A stretch of 64,000 bases of DNA, taken from the NCBI RefSeq assembly GCF_016765615.1, contig NZ_JAESWA010000023.1, positions 62,001 to 126,000 on the forward strand. Direction: 5' to 3'. The stretch's first letter is position 1; each line of letters opens with the position of its first letter. Below the pieces are notes generated by a model that saw only the letters and a program-made list of their open reading frames with translations, was not told where the DNA came from and ran no database searches. The translations under genes were made by a program, and so were the position numbers. Origin of the DNA: Clostridium paridis. GTDB lineage: Bacteria > Bacillota > Clostridia > Clostridiales > Clostridiaceae. Of the stretch, positions 50,066 through 59,144 are shown piece after piece.

Positions 50066-51231
50066 TATTAGAAAATATGATTTTAGATAATGTGAAAAAT
50101 ATGCCTCCATCTGGTATAAGAAAATATTTTGATTTGATTAATGAAATGGAGGATGTTATTTCATTAGGAGTAGGGGAACCTGATTTTGTAACCCCATGGA
50201 ATGTAAGGGAAGCTGGTATTTATTCACTTGAGCAAGGACATACACACTATTCTTCAAATGCTGGTTTTATTGAGTTAAGATATGAGATATCAAAATACCT
50301 TAATAGAAGATTTAATCTACAGTATGATCCTAAAGAAGAAATTATAGTTACAGTAGGAGGAAGTGAAGGAATAGATATAGCGTTAAGAGCATTAGTTGGT
50401 CCTGGAGATGAAGTAATCGTTCCTGAACCAAGTTTTGTAGCATATAAGGGTTGCACTGCTTTTACTGGAGCTACAGCAAAAGTGCTAAACTTAAGGGCAG
50501 AAGATGAATTTAAGTTGACTCCAGAAATATTAGAAAAAGCTATAACACCAAAAACCAAAGTAGTAATAGTACCATTTCCTAACAATCCAACTGGTGCTAT
50601 AATGACGAGAGAAGAGCTCTCTGGAATTGTAGATGTATTAAAGGATAAAGATATAATTGTAATTTCAGATGAAATATATGCTGAATTATCTTACGGAAAT
50701 GAGCATGTTTCAATAGCATCTTTCCCAGAAATGAAGGAAAAAACTTTAGTTATAAATGGATTTTCAAAGGCTTATGCTATGACTGGTTGGAGATTAGGAT
50801 ATATATGTGGACATCCAATATTAATTGATGCTATGAAGAAAATACATCAATATGCTATAATGTGTTCACCAACAACAGCTCAATACGCAGCTATAGAAGC
50901 GTTAAAGAACTCAGATGCAAGTGTTGAGGAAATGGTTAAGGAATATAATAGAAGAAGACGGGTATTAGTTGATGGATTTAGAAAGATGGGCTTGGAATGT
51001 TTTGAACCATTAGGAGCTTTTTATGTATTTCCAAGTATAAAATCCACCGGAATGTCTTCAGATGAATTTTGTGAAAAGCTGCTTATGGAAGAAAAGGTAT
51101 TAGTGGTTCCAGGAAATGCATTTGGTGACTGTGGAGACGGATTCATTAGAGCATGTTATGCTTCATCTATGGACAATATTATGGAAGCATTAAGAAGAAT
51201 AGAAAGATTTCTTAAAAAGCATAATAGTTAA
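50062..51231 (+). CDS. Class I/II aminotransferase (aspartate/aromatic/branched-chain type)
   Basis: This is a fold-type I PLP enzyme of 389 residues. Landmarks: SLGVGEPDFVTPWNVREA, GGSEGIDIALRAL, FPNNPTGAIMTREEL (cofactor Asn), ISDEIYAELSYG, and the Schiff-base lysine in NGFSKAYAMTGWRLGY. The C-terminal end has a substrate carboxylate arginine in FIRACYASS. It is close to the clostridial AspC/PatA-like enzymes often paired with an AsnC regulator. Control by a leucine-type T-box would suit a branched-chain or broad aminotransferase. Exact substrates cannot be read here. Confidence 0.9.
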   Translation: MILENMILDNVKNMPPSGIRKYFDLINEMEDVISLGVGEPDFVTPWNVREAGIYSLEQGHTHYSSNAGFIELRYEISKYLNRRFNLQYDPKEEIIVTVGGSEGIDIALRALVGPGDEVIVPEPSFVAYKGCTAFTGATAKVLNLRAEDEFKLTPEILEKAITPKTKVVIVPFPNNPTGAIMTREELSGIVDVLKDKDIIVISDEIYAELSYGNEHVSIASFPEMKEKTLVINGFSKAYAMTGWRLGYICGHPILIDAMKKIHQYAIMCSPTTAQYAAIEALKNSDASVEEMVKEYNRRRRVLVDGFRKMGLECFEPLGAFYVFPSIKSTGMSSDEFCEKLLMEEKVLVVPGNAFGDCGDGFIRACYASSMDNIMEALRRIERFLKKHNS

Positions 51232-51272
51232 TTTATTTAAGGATTACTGTGATAATATAGGTTATATATATA

Positions 51273-51367
51273 TATAATGCAAAAATCATATTACATCTCA
51301 AGGTCCAACTCTTATTTGAAACGTCTAAAAGCTTAACAGTGACATGTAAATTCTTTAATGCATTATA
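51273..51367. repeat. Family 2 palindromic element
   Basis: A 95-base stretch begins TATAATGCA and ends TGCATTATA, with inner ATTACAT and ATGTAAAT also in opposition. Its first 23 bases equal a fragment at 2349-2371. The shape is that of a miniature inverted-repeat element. It overlaps the family 1 remnant that follows. Confidence 0.6.
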
Positions 51368-51395
51368 TAGAGGAAACTTAACTTAAAACCCTATA
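51366..51395. repeat. Family 1 palindromic repeat, copy E (deleted middle)
   Basis: TATAGAGGAAACTTAACTTA runs directly into AAACCCTATA, so the middle of the element is missing. It abuts the right end of the family 2 element and lies in front of the glycerate kinase gene. Confidence 0.6.
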
Positions 51396-51435
51396 TGTCA
51401 GTAGTCCTTATATTTGCAAATAGAAGGTGATAAAA

Positions 51436-52578
51436 GTGAAAAAATTAAAGATTGTTATTGCTCCAGATTCATTTAAAGAAAGCATAGATGCCTTTAATGC
51501 AGCAGAAGCAATAAAAGAAGGATTTATTAAAGTATTTCCTGAAGCAGAGTATGAGGTTATTCCCATGGCTGACGGTGGAGAGGGGACTTCAGAAGTAATC
51601 ATAAATGCCCTTAATGGAGAATTTATTGATGCAAATGTAACAGGCCCTTTAGGAAATATAATAGAAAGTAAATTTGGATATATAAATGAAGAAGATAAAG
51701 CAATAATAGAAATAGCAGCTGCATGTGGTCTTGCTTTAGTTCCCATAGATAAGAGAAATCCATTAAATACTACGAGTTTTGGAGTAGGAGAAATGATACT
51801 AAAAGCATTAGATAAAGGTGCTAAGCGTATTCTTATTGGGTTAGGTGGATCTTCAACAAATGATGGAGGCCTTGGTATGCTAGTAGCATTAGGGGCTAAA
51901 GTATATGATAATGAAGGAAATACTATAAATGGATATGGACAGGAATTAATTAAAGTAAATAATATAGATTTTACTTCAATAGATAAAAGAATTTATGAAG
52001 TAAATATTGAAGTTGCATGTGATGTTGAAAATCCATTAATAGGAGAGAAGGGTGCTACCTATACATTTGGCCCACAGAAGGGAGCAACAACTCAGATAAT
52101 GCAAGAGCTAGAGTTAGGCATGAAAAACTATTCTAATAAAATAAAAGCATCTACAGGGATTGATATTGGTAATATACCAAAAGCTGGCGCAGCTGGAGGA
52201 CTAGGAGCAGCATTTATGCTAATTGAAGGAAATATGAAAAAAGGAATAGATATAGTGCTAGAAAATATCAAGTTTGAAGAAAGAATAAAGAATGCTGATT
52301 ATATAATCACTGGAGAAGGAAGTATTGATTCTCAGACTAAGTATGGAAAAACTATAGCTGGAATAGCAAAAATATCAAAAGCAAATAACATCCCAGTTAT
52401 TGTAGAAGCAGGAAGAGTGAGTGATGATATTTCAGAACTCTATGAGATGGGAGTGACTGCAGTTTTTGGAATTGTTGATGAGCCTAAAACATTAGAAGAC
52501 GCATTAGTAGATGGATACAATTCGTTAAGAAAAGAATCAGAAAACATAGCAAGGTTATTAGCAGTAAAAAAGAACTAA
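51436..52578 (+). CDS. Glycerate kinase
   Basis: The 380-residue protein belongs to the GarK/GlxK family of glycerate kinases, which phosphorylate D-glycerate to 2-phosphoglycerate using ATP. It has IAPDSFKESIDAFNAAEAIKEGF at the start, MADGGEGTSEVI near 45-56, IGLGGSSTNDGGLGMLVALGAKV near 135-157, KAGAAGGLGAAFML and ITGEGSIDSQTKYGKT. The length is standard. The GTG at 51436 follows GAAGGTGAT; a GTG nine bases earlier overlaps that site. It stands alone behind the two repeats and ends at a terminator. Confidence 0.93.
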   Translation: MKKLKIVIAPDSFKESIDAFNAAEAIKEGFIKVFPEAEYEVIPMADGGEGTSEVIINALNGEFIDANVTGPLGNIIESKFGYINEEDKAIIEIAAACGLALVPIDKRNPLNTTSFGVGEMILKALDKGAKRILIGLGGSSTNDGGLGMLVALGAKVYDNEGNTINGYGQELIKVNNIDFTSIDKRIYEVNIEVACDVENPLIGEKGATYTFGPQKGATTQIMQELELGMKNYSNKIKASTGIDIGNIPKAGAAGGLGAAFMLIEGNMKKGIDIVLENIKFEERIKNADYIITGEGSIDSQTKYGKTIAGIAKISKANNIPVIVEAGRVSDDISELYEMGVTAVFGIVDEPKTLEDALVDGYNSLRKESENIARLLAVKKN

Positions 52579-52622
52579 AAAAGTCGTTGTCACAAAATCA
52601 CATTTGAGACAACGACTTTTTT
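52577..52622 (+). terminator. Terminator after glycerate kinase
   Basis: AAAAAAGTCGTTGTC pairs with GACAACGACTTTTTT around a 16-base loop. Confidence 0.88.
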
Positions 52623-52692
52623 ATAGGAAATTTAATTTATTCTTGTTTGATATCAGGCATGAATAAGTTATTTGTTGAACTTAAAACCATAT
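52616..52692. repeat. Family 1 palindromic repeat, copy F (short form)
   Basis: TTTTTTATAGGAAATTTAAT to TTGAACTTAAAACCATATA, with TTGTTTGATATCAGGCATGA in the middle instead of the longer apical stem. It lies between converging genes and merges with the glycerate kinase terminator. Confidence 0.75.
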
Positions 52693-52695
52693 ATT

Positions 52696-55281
52696 TTAAC
52701 TAATTATACCCTCATTAATTAATTGAATTGCAGCTTCTTTCTCGACAGGTCTACTAAAATAGTATCCTTGAATTTTATCACAATTATAATTATCTAAAAA
52801 TCTTAATTGGTCTTGAGTTTCAACTCCCTCAGCAACAACATTCAAATCCATCTTGTGTCCTATATCTATTATATTTTCAACTAAAGAACTTTTATTAGAA
52901 ATGATTATATCATCTATAAAACTTTTATCTATTTTTAAGGTTGTTATAGGTAGTTGCTTTAAATAACTAAGGGAAGAATAACCTTTTCCAAAATCATCTA
53001 AAGCTATTTTTACTCCCATTCCACGAAGCTGTTCTAATTTACTATTGATTAATTCATAAGATTCTATAAATATTGACTCAGTTATTTCAATTTCTAGTTG
53101 TGATGGTGAAACTGAAGTTTCATTTAATATTCTAAGAACAGTATCGATAAAATCACTCTGCATTAACTGAATAACAGAAACATTAACTGAAATATAACAA
53201 TCACTATTATGATTCGTATGGATTTCTTTAATAAATTCACAAGCAGTTTTTAATACCCAAGTACCTATTTCGATTATTTTGTGATTCTCTTCAGCGATGC
53301 TAATAAAATCTAGAGGAGAAACAAAACCAAGTTCAGGGTTGTTCCATCGAATTAGAGCTTCAAAACTAGATATTTTATTAGTTTTTAAATTAACTTGTGG
53401 TTGATAATGCAGATAAAACTCATTTCTATTAATGGCATCTCTTAAATGTCTTTCTATTTTCATTCGTCCGACAACTTCTTTATTCATGCCATCATTGTAA
53501 AATGTATAGTTGTTCTTACCTAATTTCTTTGAGTTATACATTGCTATATCTGACTTTGTTAACAATTCATCTAAATCTAAACCATCCTTAGGGAAAAGTG
53601 ATATACCTAAGCTTGTTGTAATTTGGACTAGATTATTATTTAAATTAAAAGGTTCACTAAAGATATTAAGGATAGATTCGGAGAAATCTTTTACGTGTTC
53701 ATGACTAGATATATCTCTCATAAATATGATGAATTCATCTCCACCTAGGCGTATTAATGTATCTTCATCACCTAAAGTTCTCATTAATCTGTCACCAATA
53801 GCACTGATTAATATATCACCAAAACTATGCCCTAATGTATCATTTATATATTTGAAATTATCTATATCTAAAAATATAAGTGCACTTTCTATTTCAGAAT
53901 TATTTGAACTTCCTAGCTCTAATGATTCATTTACAACTCGATATAAATACTGTCTATTAGGAAGATCTGTTAAAAAATCATGATAAGCCATATATTCTAG
54001 CTTATGTTGGTATTCTTTTAGTTCAGATATATCTTTATGTGATGCCACAACTCTATATGGATCCCCATTTTTATCGTAAATTGTTTTACCAGTAGAAATC
54101 ATCCAAATGTAAGAGCCAGATTTAGTTTTAATTCTATATTCAATTGTATAGGAGTCAGTTTTTCTATCCCAATGATCTTTAATTATAGTATCTATGCTTG
54201 AGGTATCTTCTAGGTGTATTAGGTCTTTAAAGCCAATAGAATTAAATTCATCTCTAGAATATCCTAAAAGCTCGAACCATCTATCAGAAAAGTGCATGGT
54301 GTTATCCTTAACTCTCCAGTCAAATAAAGCATCAGATGAAGCTTCAGAAATTAGTTTATAGAGTTTTTCGCTTTCTTTTAAGTTTTCTTCACTAATAGCA
54401 AGCTCATCATATTTTTCTCTTAATTCTTCCTCAAGAGCAGTTATTTCTTCATAGGAAGCTTCAAGTTCTTCGTAGTTACTTGTTAAATCTAACTCGTATT
54501 CCCTTCTTGCAGCACCAGCTTTGTTTAAAGAGTCAGCTAGTAGTCCAATTTCATCCTTAGTTTTTATATCGATATTATGATCTAAGTTCCCCTCTGTAAT
54601 TGATTTTGCAAAAGATACTAACTTCTTTAATTGTTCTGAGATAACTGAAGCTATATGAATTCCTAAGATAATAGCAATAATTAAACCTGATATACCAAAA
54701 AAAATTGTAGAAATAAGTGTATTCATATATAAACTCTCATTTTCGGCTTGTGATTCTTTTGCTAAATCTAAATTAAATTGTATATAATCATCTGTGTTTT
54801 TAATTATATTATTGCTAAATGCATTTAACTTGGAATATGTCTTAGAAGCCTCATCATAATTACCTTCATCCAAATAATTAAATAGATCCTTTCTGTAGTT
54901 TCTATAATCTTTTAAGATTAGGGTAAATTCATTAAAAAGTTCTTGATCCTTAACTTCGGAGATGGTTTGAGAATAATCATTTAGAAGGGAATCATCTTGA
55001 TTTTTTAAATTTTCAATTTCATTTCTTAAGTTAACATATGTACCTTTGTCTTTTTCATTTATGATTTTATATATATCAAAATTTATTTGTATCAAATTTG
55101 ATTTTATAGCAGAAATATTTTTCATAGCTTGAAAGTTTCTTTTATATAAATCATTAGAATTTTCATTTAATTTACCAATGTTTCTTATTCCTATAAAACC
55201 TACGATCCCGCTAAATAGGGCCACAATTATAAATGATAAAGTAAGCTTTTGTTTAATTTTTAAATTATAAAACCAGTTCAT
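52696..55281 (-). CDS. Membrane GGDEF-EAL cyclic-di-GMP enzyme with PAS domain
   Basis: The 861 residues run: a transmembrane helix (about 13-32), an external four-helix-like sensor (33-185), a second helix (about 190-212), HAMP (213-265), a coiled coil, a PAS domain (about 305-420, LISEASSDALFDWRVKDNTMHFSDRWF), GGDEF (about 425-590) and EAL (about 600-855). The catalytic motifs look intact: RLGGDEFIIF for cyclase, and SFEALIRWNNPE plus LDDFGKGYSSLSYL for phosphodiesterase. Which activity wins cannot be told. GGAG precedes the ATG. Family 1 repeats flank the gene on both sides. Confidence 0.93.
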   Translation of the reverse strand: MNWFYNLKIKQKLTLSFIIVALFSGIVGFIGIRNIGKLNENSNDLYKRNFQAMKNISAIKSNLIQINFDIYKIINEKDKGTYVNLRNEIENLKNQDDSLLNDYSQTISEVKDQELFNEFTLILKDYRNYRKDLFNYLDEGNYDEASKTYSKLNAFSNNIIKNTDDYIQFNLDLAKESQAENESLYMNTLISTIFFGISGLIIAIILGIHIASVISEQLKKLVSFAKSITEGNLDHNIDIKTKDEIGLLADSLNKAGAARREYELDLTSNYEELEASYEEITALEEELREKYDELAISEENLKESEKLYKLISEASSDALFDWRVKDNTMHFSDRWFELLGYSRDEFNSIGFKDLIHLEDTSSIDTIIKDHWDRKTDSYTIEYRIKTKSGSYIWMISTGKTIYDKNGDPYRVVASHKDISELKEYQHKLEYMAYHDFLTDLPNRQYLYRVVNESLELGSSNNSEIESALIFLDIDNFKYINDTLGHSFGDILISAIGDRLMRTLGDEDTLIRLGGDEFIIFMRDISSHEHVKDFSESILNIFSEPFNLNNNLVQITTSLGISLFPKDGLDLDELLTKSDIAMYNSKKLGKNNYTFYNDGMNKEVVGRMKIERHLRDAINRNEFYLHYQPQVNLKTNKISSFEALIRWNNPELGFVSPLDFISIAEENHKIIEIGTWVLKTACEFIKEIHTNHNSDCYISVNVSVIQLMQSDFIDTVLRILNETSVSPSQLEIEITESIFIESYELINSKLEQLRGMGVKIALDDFGKGYSSLSYLKQLPITTLKIDKSFIDDIIISNKSSLVENIIDIGHKMDLNVVAEGVETQDQLRFLDNYNCDKIQGYYFSRPVEKEAAIQLINEGIIS

Positions 55282-55298
55282 TATTTATCTCCTTAATT

Positions 55299-55380
55299 AT
55301 ATGGTTTTTTTTATGGGAAACTTAATTTATCCTTGTTTGATATCAGGCACGAATAAATTATTAGTTGAACTTAAAAAACT
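55299..55380. repeat. Family 1 palindromic repeat, copy G (short form)
   Basis: ATATGGTTTTTTTTATGGGA to GTTGAACTTAAAAAACT, same short type as copy F (TTGTTTGATATCAGGCACGA). It lies just upstream of the GGDEF-EAL gene. The remainder of the 425-base gap from 55282 to 55706 is very AT-rich and holds only a promoter. Confidence 0.75.
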
Positions 55381-55616
55381 GTAGTTTAAAACTATATTTT
55401 AAATTAAATGTGGATTTCAGTAGTTATTAATTTTTAGTAAATAATAGTTACAAATAATAAAATTATATAATATACAGTATTCAATATCAATAAAATTCAA
55501 TTTATTGGGTACTACTTATTATTATACAATAGTATATACTTTTATAAAATAAATTTATATTGATATATAAGATATTAAGATCATTGATTTATTTGTAAAT
55601 TTATAATTTTAATATC

Positions 55617-55645
55617 TTCATAATATAAATAAAAAATGGTATGAT
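55617..55645 (+). promoter_or_regulatory. Promoter of the 89-aa gene
   Basis: TTCATA (55617-55622) and TATGAT (55640-55645) are separated by 17 bases, 86 bases before the gene start. Confidence 0.45.
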
Positions 55646-55730
55646 ATAGAAATGATAGAACGGATATGAAATATTCTTATGTTAGATTGTATATAATAAA
55701 AAAGAAATGGCTATTGGAGGTAAACTTAAG

Positions 55731-56000
55731 ATGTTAAAAATATGGGGAAAAGTAATTAAGGAAAATAGGATTATTAAAGATGAGGTAGCTATTTCAGATA
55801 TAGAGGGAACATATCAAGAGAATTTGAAAGTATGTATAAACGAACTTTGCTATAAGTTCGATATAGCTAAACCTTATTGGCTGCCTAGCAATCTTGATGA
55901 GTATAATAAGAGAAGCAAGACAAGTTTTAATGAAGATAATTTTATTGAAGAAATTGATTTTGATAGATTTATGATTGAAGAAATTGATTTTAAGGATTGA
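55731..56000 (+). CDS. Hypothetical protein (89 aa)
   Basis: The protein starts MLKIWGKVIKENRIIKDEVA and has a beta-rich first half (KVCINELCYKFDIAKPYWLPSN) and an acidic C-terminus with a repeat of IEEIDF (FIEEIDFDRFMIEEIDFKD). Similar small proteins occur widely in Clostridium, from memory, but no function is known to me. The ATG at 55731 has GGAGG nine bases ahead; the ATG at 55707 includes that site and is less likely. It precedes the cax gene by 63 bases on the same strand and could share its transcript. Confidence 0.65.
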   Translation: MLKIWGKVIKENRIIKDEVAISDIEGTYQENLKVCINELCYKFDIAKPYWLPSNLDEYNKRSKTSFNEDNFIEEIDFDRFMIEEIDFKD

Positions 56001-56063
56001 GTTACATAGATAATTCGACCCTTTTTAATTTTGAAACATAATTAATTATGTGGAGGTAACTAT

Positions 56064-57107
56064 ATGAAATTTATGAAGTTGTTATTAATATTTATACCAA
56101 TAAGTATAGTTGGGGAGTTTTTACACTTTTCTCCTACAATAATGTTTATTTTGGCGGCGTTAGCTATAGTACCATTAGCAGGGTTAATGGGTGAAGCAAC
56201 AGAAGAAATATCGTACTACACAGGGCCGAAACTAGGAGGATTTCTAAACGCGACATTTGGAAATGCAACAGAACTCATTATATCATTTTTTGCATTAAAA
56301 GAGGGACTATTTGATGTTGTTAAAGCTTCAATTGCTGGGTCCGTTATAGGAAATATACTATTAGTACTTGGAGCAAGTATGCTTGCAGGTGGATTAAAAT
56401 TTAAAACTCAAACGTTTAATAAAAAAATTGTGGAAGTATCTTCAAGTATGTTGCTATTTGCAGTTATTGGGCTTAGTATTCCTGCAATCTTCACACATAC
56501 ATTAAAATCAGAGTTATTAAATACTCAATATGAAGGATTGAGTGTGGCAGTTGCTGTTATTATGATAATTATTTATCTATTTAGTTTATATTTTAACTTT
56601 TTTACACATAAAGATCTTTATGTATTAAATGATGAAGAGCAAAGAGAAGCAAATTGGTCATTAAAGAAATCTATTTTTGTATTAATTGTAGCAACTGTGT
56701 TAATAGCTATAGAAAGTGAATTTTTAGTTAGTGCAGTTGAACCTATGACTGAAGCGCTAGGCTTAAGCACATTCTTTGTAGGAATAATATTAATACCTAT
56801 TATTGGAAATGCAGCAGAGCATAGTACAGCTGTAGTAATGGCTATCAAAAATAAGATGGATGTATCAATAGAGATTGCAATAGGATCTAGTTTGCAGATT
56901 ATACTATTTGTTGCACCTGTATTAATATTCTTAAGTCTACTATTTACTCCAATGAGTATAATATTTAATGAATTTGAATTGATTTCTCTCGTGGTATCCG
57001 TGCTTATAGCGAATAGAGTAGCAAGTGACGGAGAGTCAAACTGGTTAGAAGGAGTTCAGCTTCTAGCTGTTTATTTTATAATAGGAGCGTCATTCTTTAT
57101 AATTTAA
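56064..57107 (+). CDS. cax: Calcium/proton antiporter (CaCA family, Cax)
   Basis: About eleven membrane helices are visible in 347 residues, with the two alpha-repeats that form the ion path: GGFLNATFGNATELIISFFALKEG near 72-95 and PIIGNAAEHSTAVVMAIKNKMD near 247-268, each with the conserved Glu. An acidic loop between the two halves (YVLNDEEQREANW) is typical. It exports calcium against protons and so keeps cytosolic calcium low. The length matches YfkE/ChaA-type proteins. GGAGG precedes the ATG. It ends at a GC-rich hairpin. Confidence 0.92.
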   Translation: MKFMKLLLIFIPISIVGEFLHFSPTIMFILAALAIVPLAGLMGEATEEISYYTGPKLGGFLNATFGNATELIISFFALKEGLFDVVKASIAGSVIGNILLVLGASMLAGGLKFKTQTFNKKIVEVSSSMLLFAVIGLSIPAIFTHTLKSELLNTQYEGLSVAVAVIMIIIYLFSLYFNFFTHKDLYVLNDEEQREANWSLKKSIFVLIVATVLIAIESEFLVSAVEPMTEALGLSTFFVGIILIPIIGNAAEHSTAVVMAIKNKMDVSIEIAIGSSLQIILFVAPVLIFLSLLFTPMSIIFNEFELISLVVSVLIANRVASDGESNWLEGVQLLAVYFIIGASFFII

Positions 57108-57111
57108 ATAT

Positions 57112-57157
57112 AGAACGGTTCGCAACTGATTTTGTTAATCTAGTTGCGAACCGTTTA
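57112..57157. terminator. Bidirectional terminator after cax
   Basis: GAACGGTTCGCAACT and AGTTGCGAACCGTTT pair around a 16-base loop, between converging genes. Confidence 0.88.
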
Positions 57158-57159
57158 AT

Positions 57160-57474
57160 TTATCCTAAGAATTCTGGAATTTCCTTATTCTCGGAAGTTA
57201 GAGCTTTTTTTACTATTGTAAGATTGATTTTGTTGTCTATTTTACGTAAATCAACAGTATATTTACAATTGCACTTATTACATATTAAATAATCTGTTTC
57301 ATTTAAGTTTTCTCTATTATCAAATAGAAATGATGATTCCCTAGATTTTATATATGAATTCATTAAATCAGAAGAAGAGGTTATATCATAGGTATATTCA
57401 TAGGTTGCTCTTCTTTTTAACTTAAATTCTGTTCCATTACATTCTTTGCATACTAAGGTTTCTAATGTATCCAT
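57160..57474 (-). CDS. Hypothetical zinc-ribbon protein (104 aa)
   Basis: Two CxxC pairs, CKEC near residues 9-12 and CNKC near 66-69, fit one zinc-binding site of the ribbon type. The part between them is polar and lacks hydrophobic segments. Residues YTVDLRKIDNKINLTIVKK after the second pair look like beta strands. No further domain is evident. It could bind nucleic acid or a protein partner. GGAGGA precedes the ATG. It stands alone. The 224 bases between its start and the ubiD gene hold nothing I can identify besides AT-rich sequence and likely promoters. Confidence 0.65.
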   Translation of the reverse strand: MDTLETLVCKECNGTEFKLKRRATYEYTYDITSSSDLMNSYIKSRESSFLFDNRENLNETDYLICNKCNCKYTVDLRKIDNKINLTIVKKALTSENKEIPEFLG

Positions 57475-57698
57475 CTTTATCCTCCAATTGATTCAAAATT
57501 GCATATTATGGATTATTATGCTTAAAAAGTAGTATTACCTTTTTGAAATTTATAATACCTAAAAGTACATATTATGACAAAGTAGTTTCTAGAATTATAC
57601 AAAACCAATATAAATAATCGAGTTATGCTATAATTTTAAAAAAAATAGTGTTATAATCTTTTGTAGATTTAAATTTTGACATATGAAGGAGTGGAATT

Positions 57699-59144
57699 AT
57701 GGCGTACAAAGATTTACATAATTTTGTGAATCACTTAGAAAATAATAATGAACTAAAAAGAATATCCACAGAAGTAGATTCTTATTTAGAAATAACAGAA
57801 ATAGCTGATAGGGTATCTAAAGAATATGGACCAGCACTGTTATTTGAGAATGTTAAAAATTCGAAATATCCAGTATTAATTAATGCCATGGGAACTTATG
57901 AGAGAATGGCTATGTCACTTGGCGTTGAAAAATTAGATGACATAGGTAATGATATATCTGAATTTATTGATATGACAAATTACTTAGGACTTATGAATAA
58001 ATTTAAGTCACTACCAAGACTTACAAGATTAGCTACAGTATTTCCTATAAAATTACCTACTAAAGGCGCATGCCAAGAGGTAATAGAAATGGACCCAGAT
58101 TTGAGCACGTTGCCAATATTACATTGTTGGCCGCAAGATGCAGGAAGATTTGTAACATTGCCCTTAGTTTTTACCAAAGACCCTGAAACTGAAACACAAA
58201 ATGTAGGAATGTATAGACTTCAAGTTTTTGATAAAAATACTACTGGGATGCATTGGCATTTGCACAAAGACGGAAGAGAAATATATGAAAAATATAAATT
58301 AAAAGGTGGCAAGATGCCTGTATCTGTAGCATTGGGATGTGATCCTGCAATAACATACTCAGCAACTGCTCCATTACCAAAGATGATAGATGAAATGATG
58401 TTTGCAGGATTTTTAAGAAAGTCTCCAGTAAAACTAGTTAAATCTATTACTAATGATATTTATGTACCAGCTGATGCTGAATTTGTAATAGAAGGATATG
58501 TTGATGTAAATGAAGATCTTAGATTAGAAGGTCCATTTGGAGACCATACAGGTTATTATTCTCTAGCAGATTATTATCCAGTTTTTCATGTAACATGCAT
58601 AACACACAAGAAAAAAGCGATATATCCAGCTACAATTGTTGGAAAGCCTCCTATGGAAGATTGTTATATGGGGAAAGCAACAGAGAGAATATTCTTACCA
58701 TTATTAAAAATGCAGTATCCTGATATTATTGATATTAATTTTCCACTTGAAGGAGTATTCCATAATTGTGTAATTGTTTCTATAAAGAAAAGATATCCAG
58801 GACATGCAAAGAAAATAATGAATTCTTTGTGGGGAATTGGGCAAATGATGTATACAAAAATGATAATTGTTGTGGATGAAAATGTAAGTCCACAAGATAT
58901 CTCTACTGTAGCATGGAAGGTATTTAATAATATTGATGCAAAAAGAGATGTAGTAATATCAGAAGGTCCACTTGATGCTTTAGATCATGCATCAGATTTG
59001 CCACACTATGGATATAGAATGGGTATAGATGCAACTAAAAAGTGGAAAAGTGAGGGTCATGCAAGAGAATGGCCAGATGATATAGAAATGAATGATGAAG
59101 TTAAAGAACTTGTATCTAGAAGGTGGAAAGAATATGGTTTTTAA
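57699..59144 (+). CDS. UbiD family decarboxylase
   Basis: The 481-residue protein belongs to the UbiD group that uses prenylated FMN to decarboxylate aromatic or unsaturated acids. The RLATVFPIKLPTKGACQEVI region, GMYRLQVFDKNTTGMHWHLHKDG, and LRLEGPFGDHTGYYS with the Glu/Asp of the E-R-E triad are all visible. Its length and sequence resemble the menaquinone-pathway type rather than the ferulate-type enzymes. GAAGGAG precedes the ATG. Its last bases overlap the prenyltransferase start by 11, so translation is coupled. It is the first gene of a six-gene operon with UbiA, UbiX and an ABC importer. Confidence 0.92.
   Translation: MAYKDLHNFVNHLENNNELKRISTEVDSYLEITEIADRVSKEYGPALLFENVKNSKYPVLINAMGTYERMAMSLGVEKLDDIGNDISEFIDMTNYLGLMNKFKSLPRLTRLATVFPIKLPTKGACQEVIEMDPDLSTLPILHCWPQDAGRFVTLPLVFTKDPETETQNVGMYRLQVFDKNTTGMHWHLHKDGREIYEKYKLKGGKMPVSVALGCDPAITYSATAPLPKMIDEMMFAGFLRKSPVKLVKSITNDIYVPADAEFVIEGYVDVNEDLRLEGPFGDHTGYYSLADYYPVFHVTCITHKKKAIYPATIVGKPPMEDCYMGKATERIFLPLLKMQYPDIIDINFPLEGVFHNCVIVSIKKRYPGHAKKIMNSLWGIGQMMYTKMIIVVDENVSPQDISTVAWKVFNNIDAKRDVVISEGPLDALDHASDLPHYGYRMGIDATKKWKSEGHAREWPDDIEMNDEVKELVSRRWKEYGF

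Noticed and set aside
55381-55616. A possible small RNA gene in the AT-rich gap before the 89-aa gene.
   Set aside because: No stable hairpin with a T run and no promoter-terminator pair could be found apart from the promoter of the next gene.
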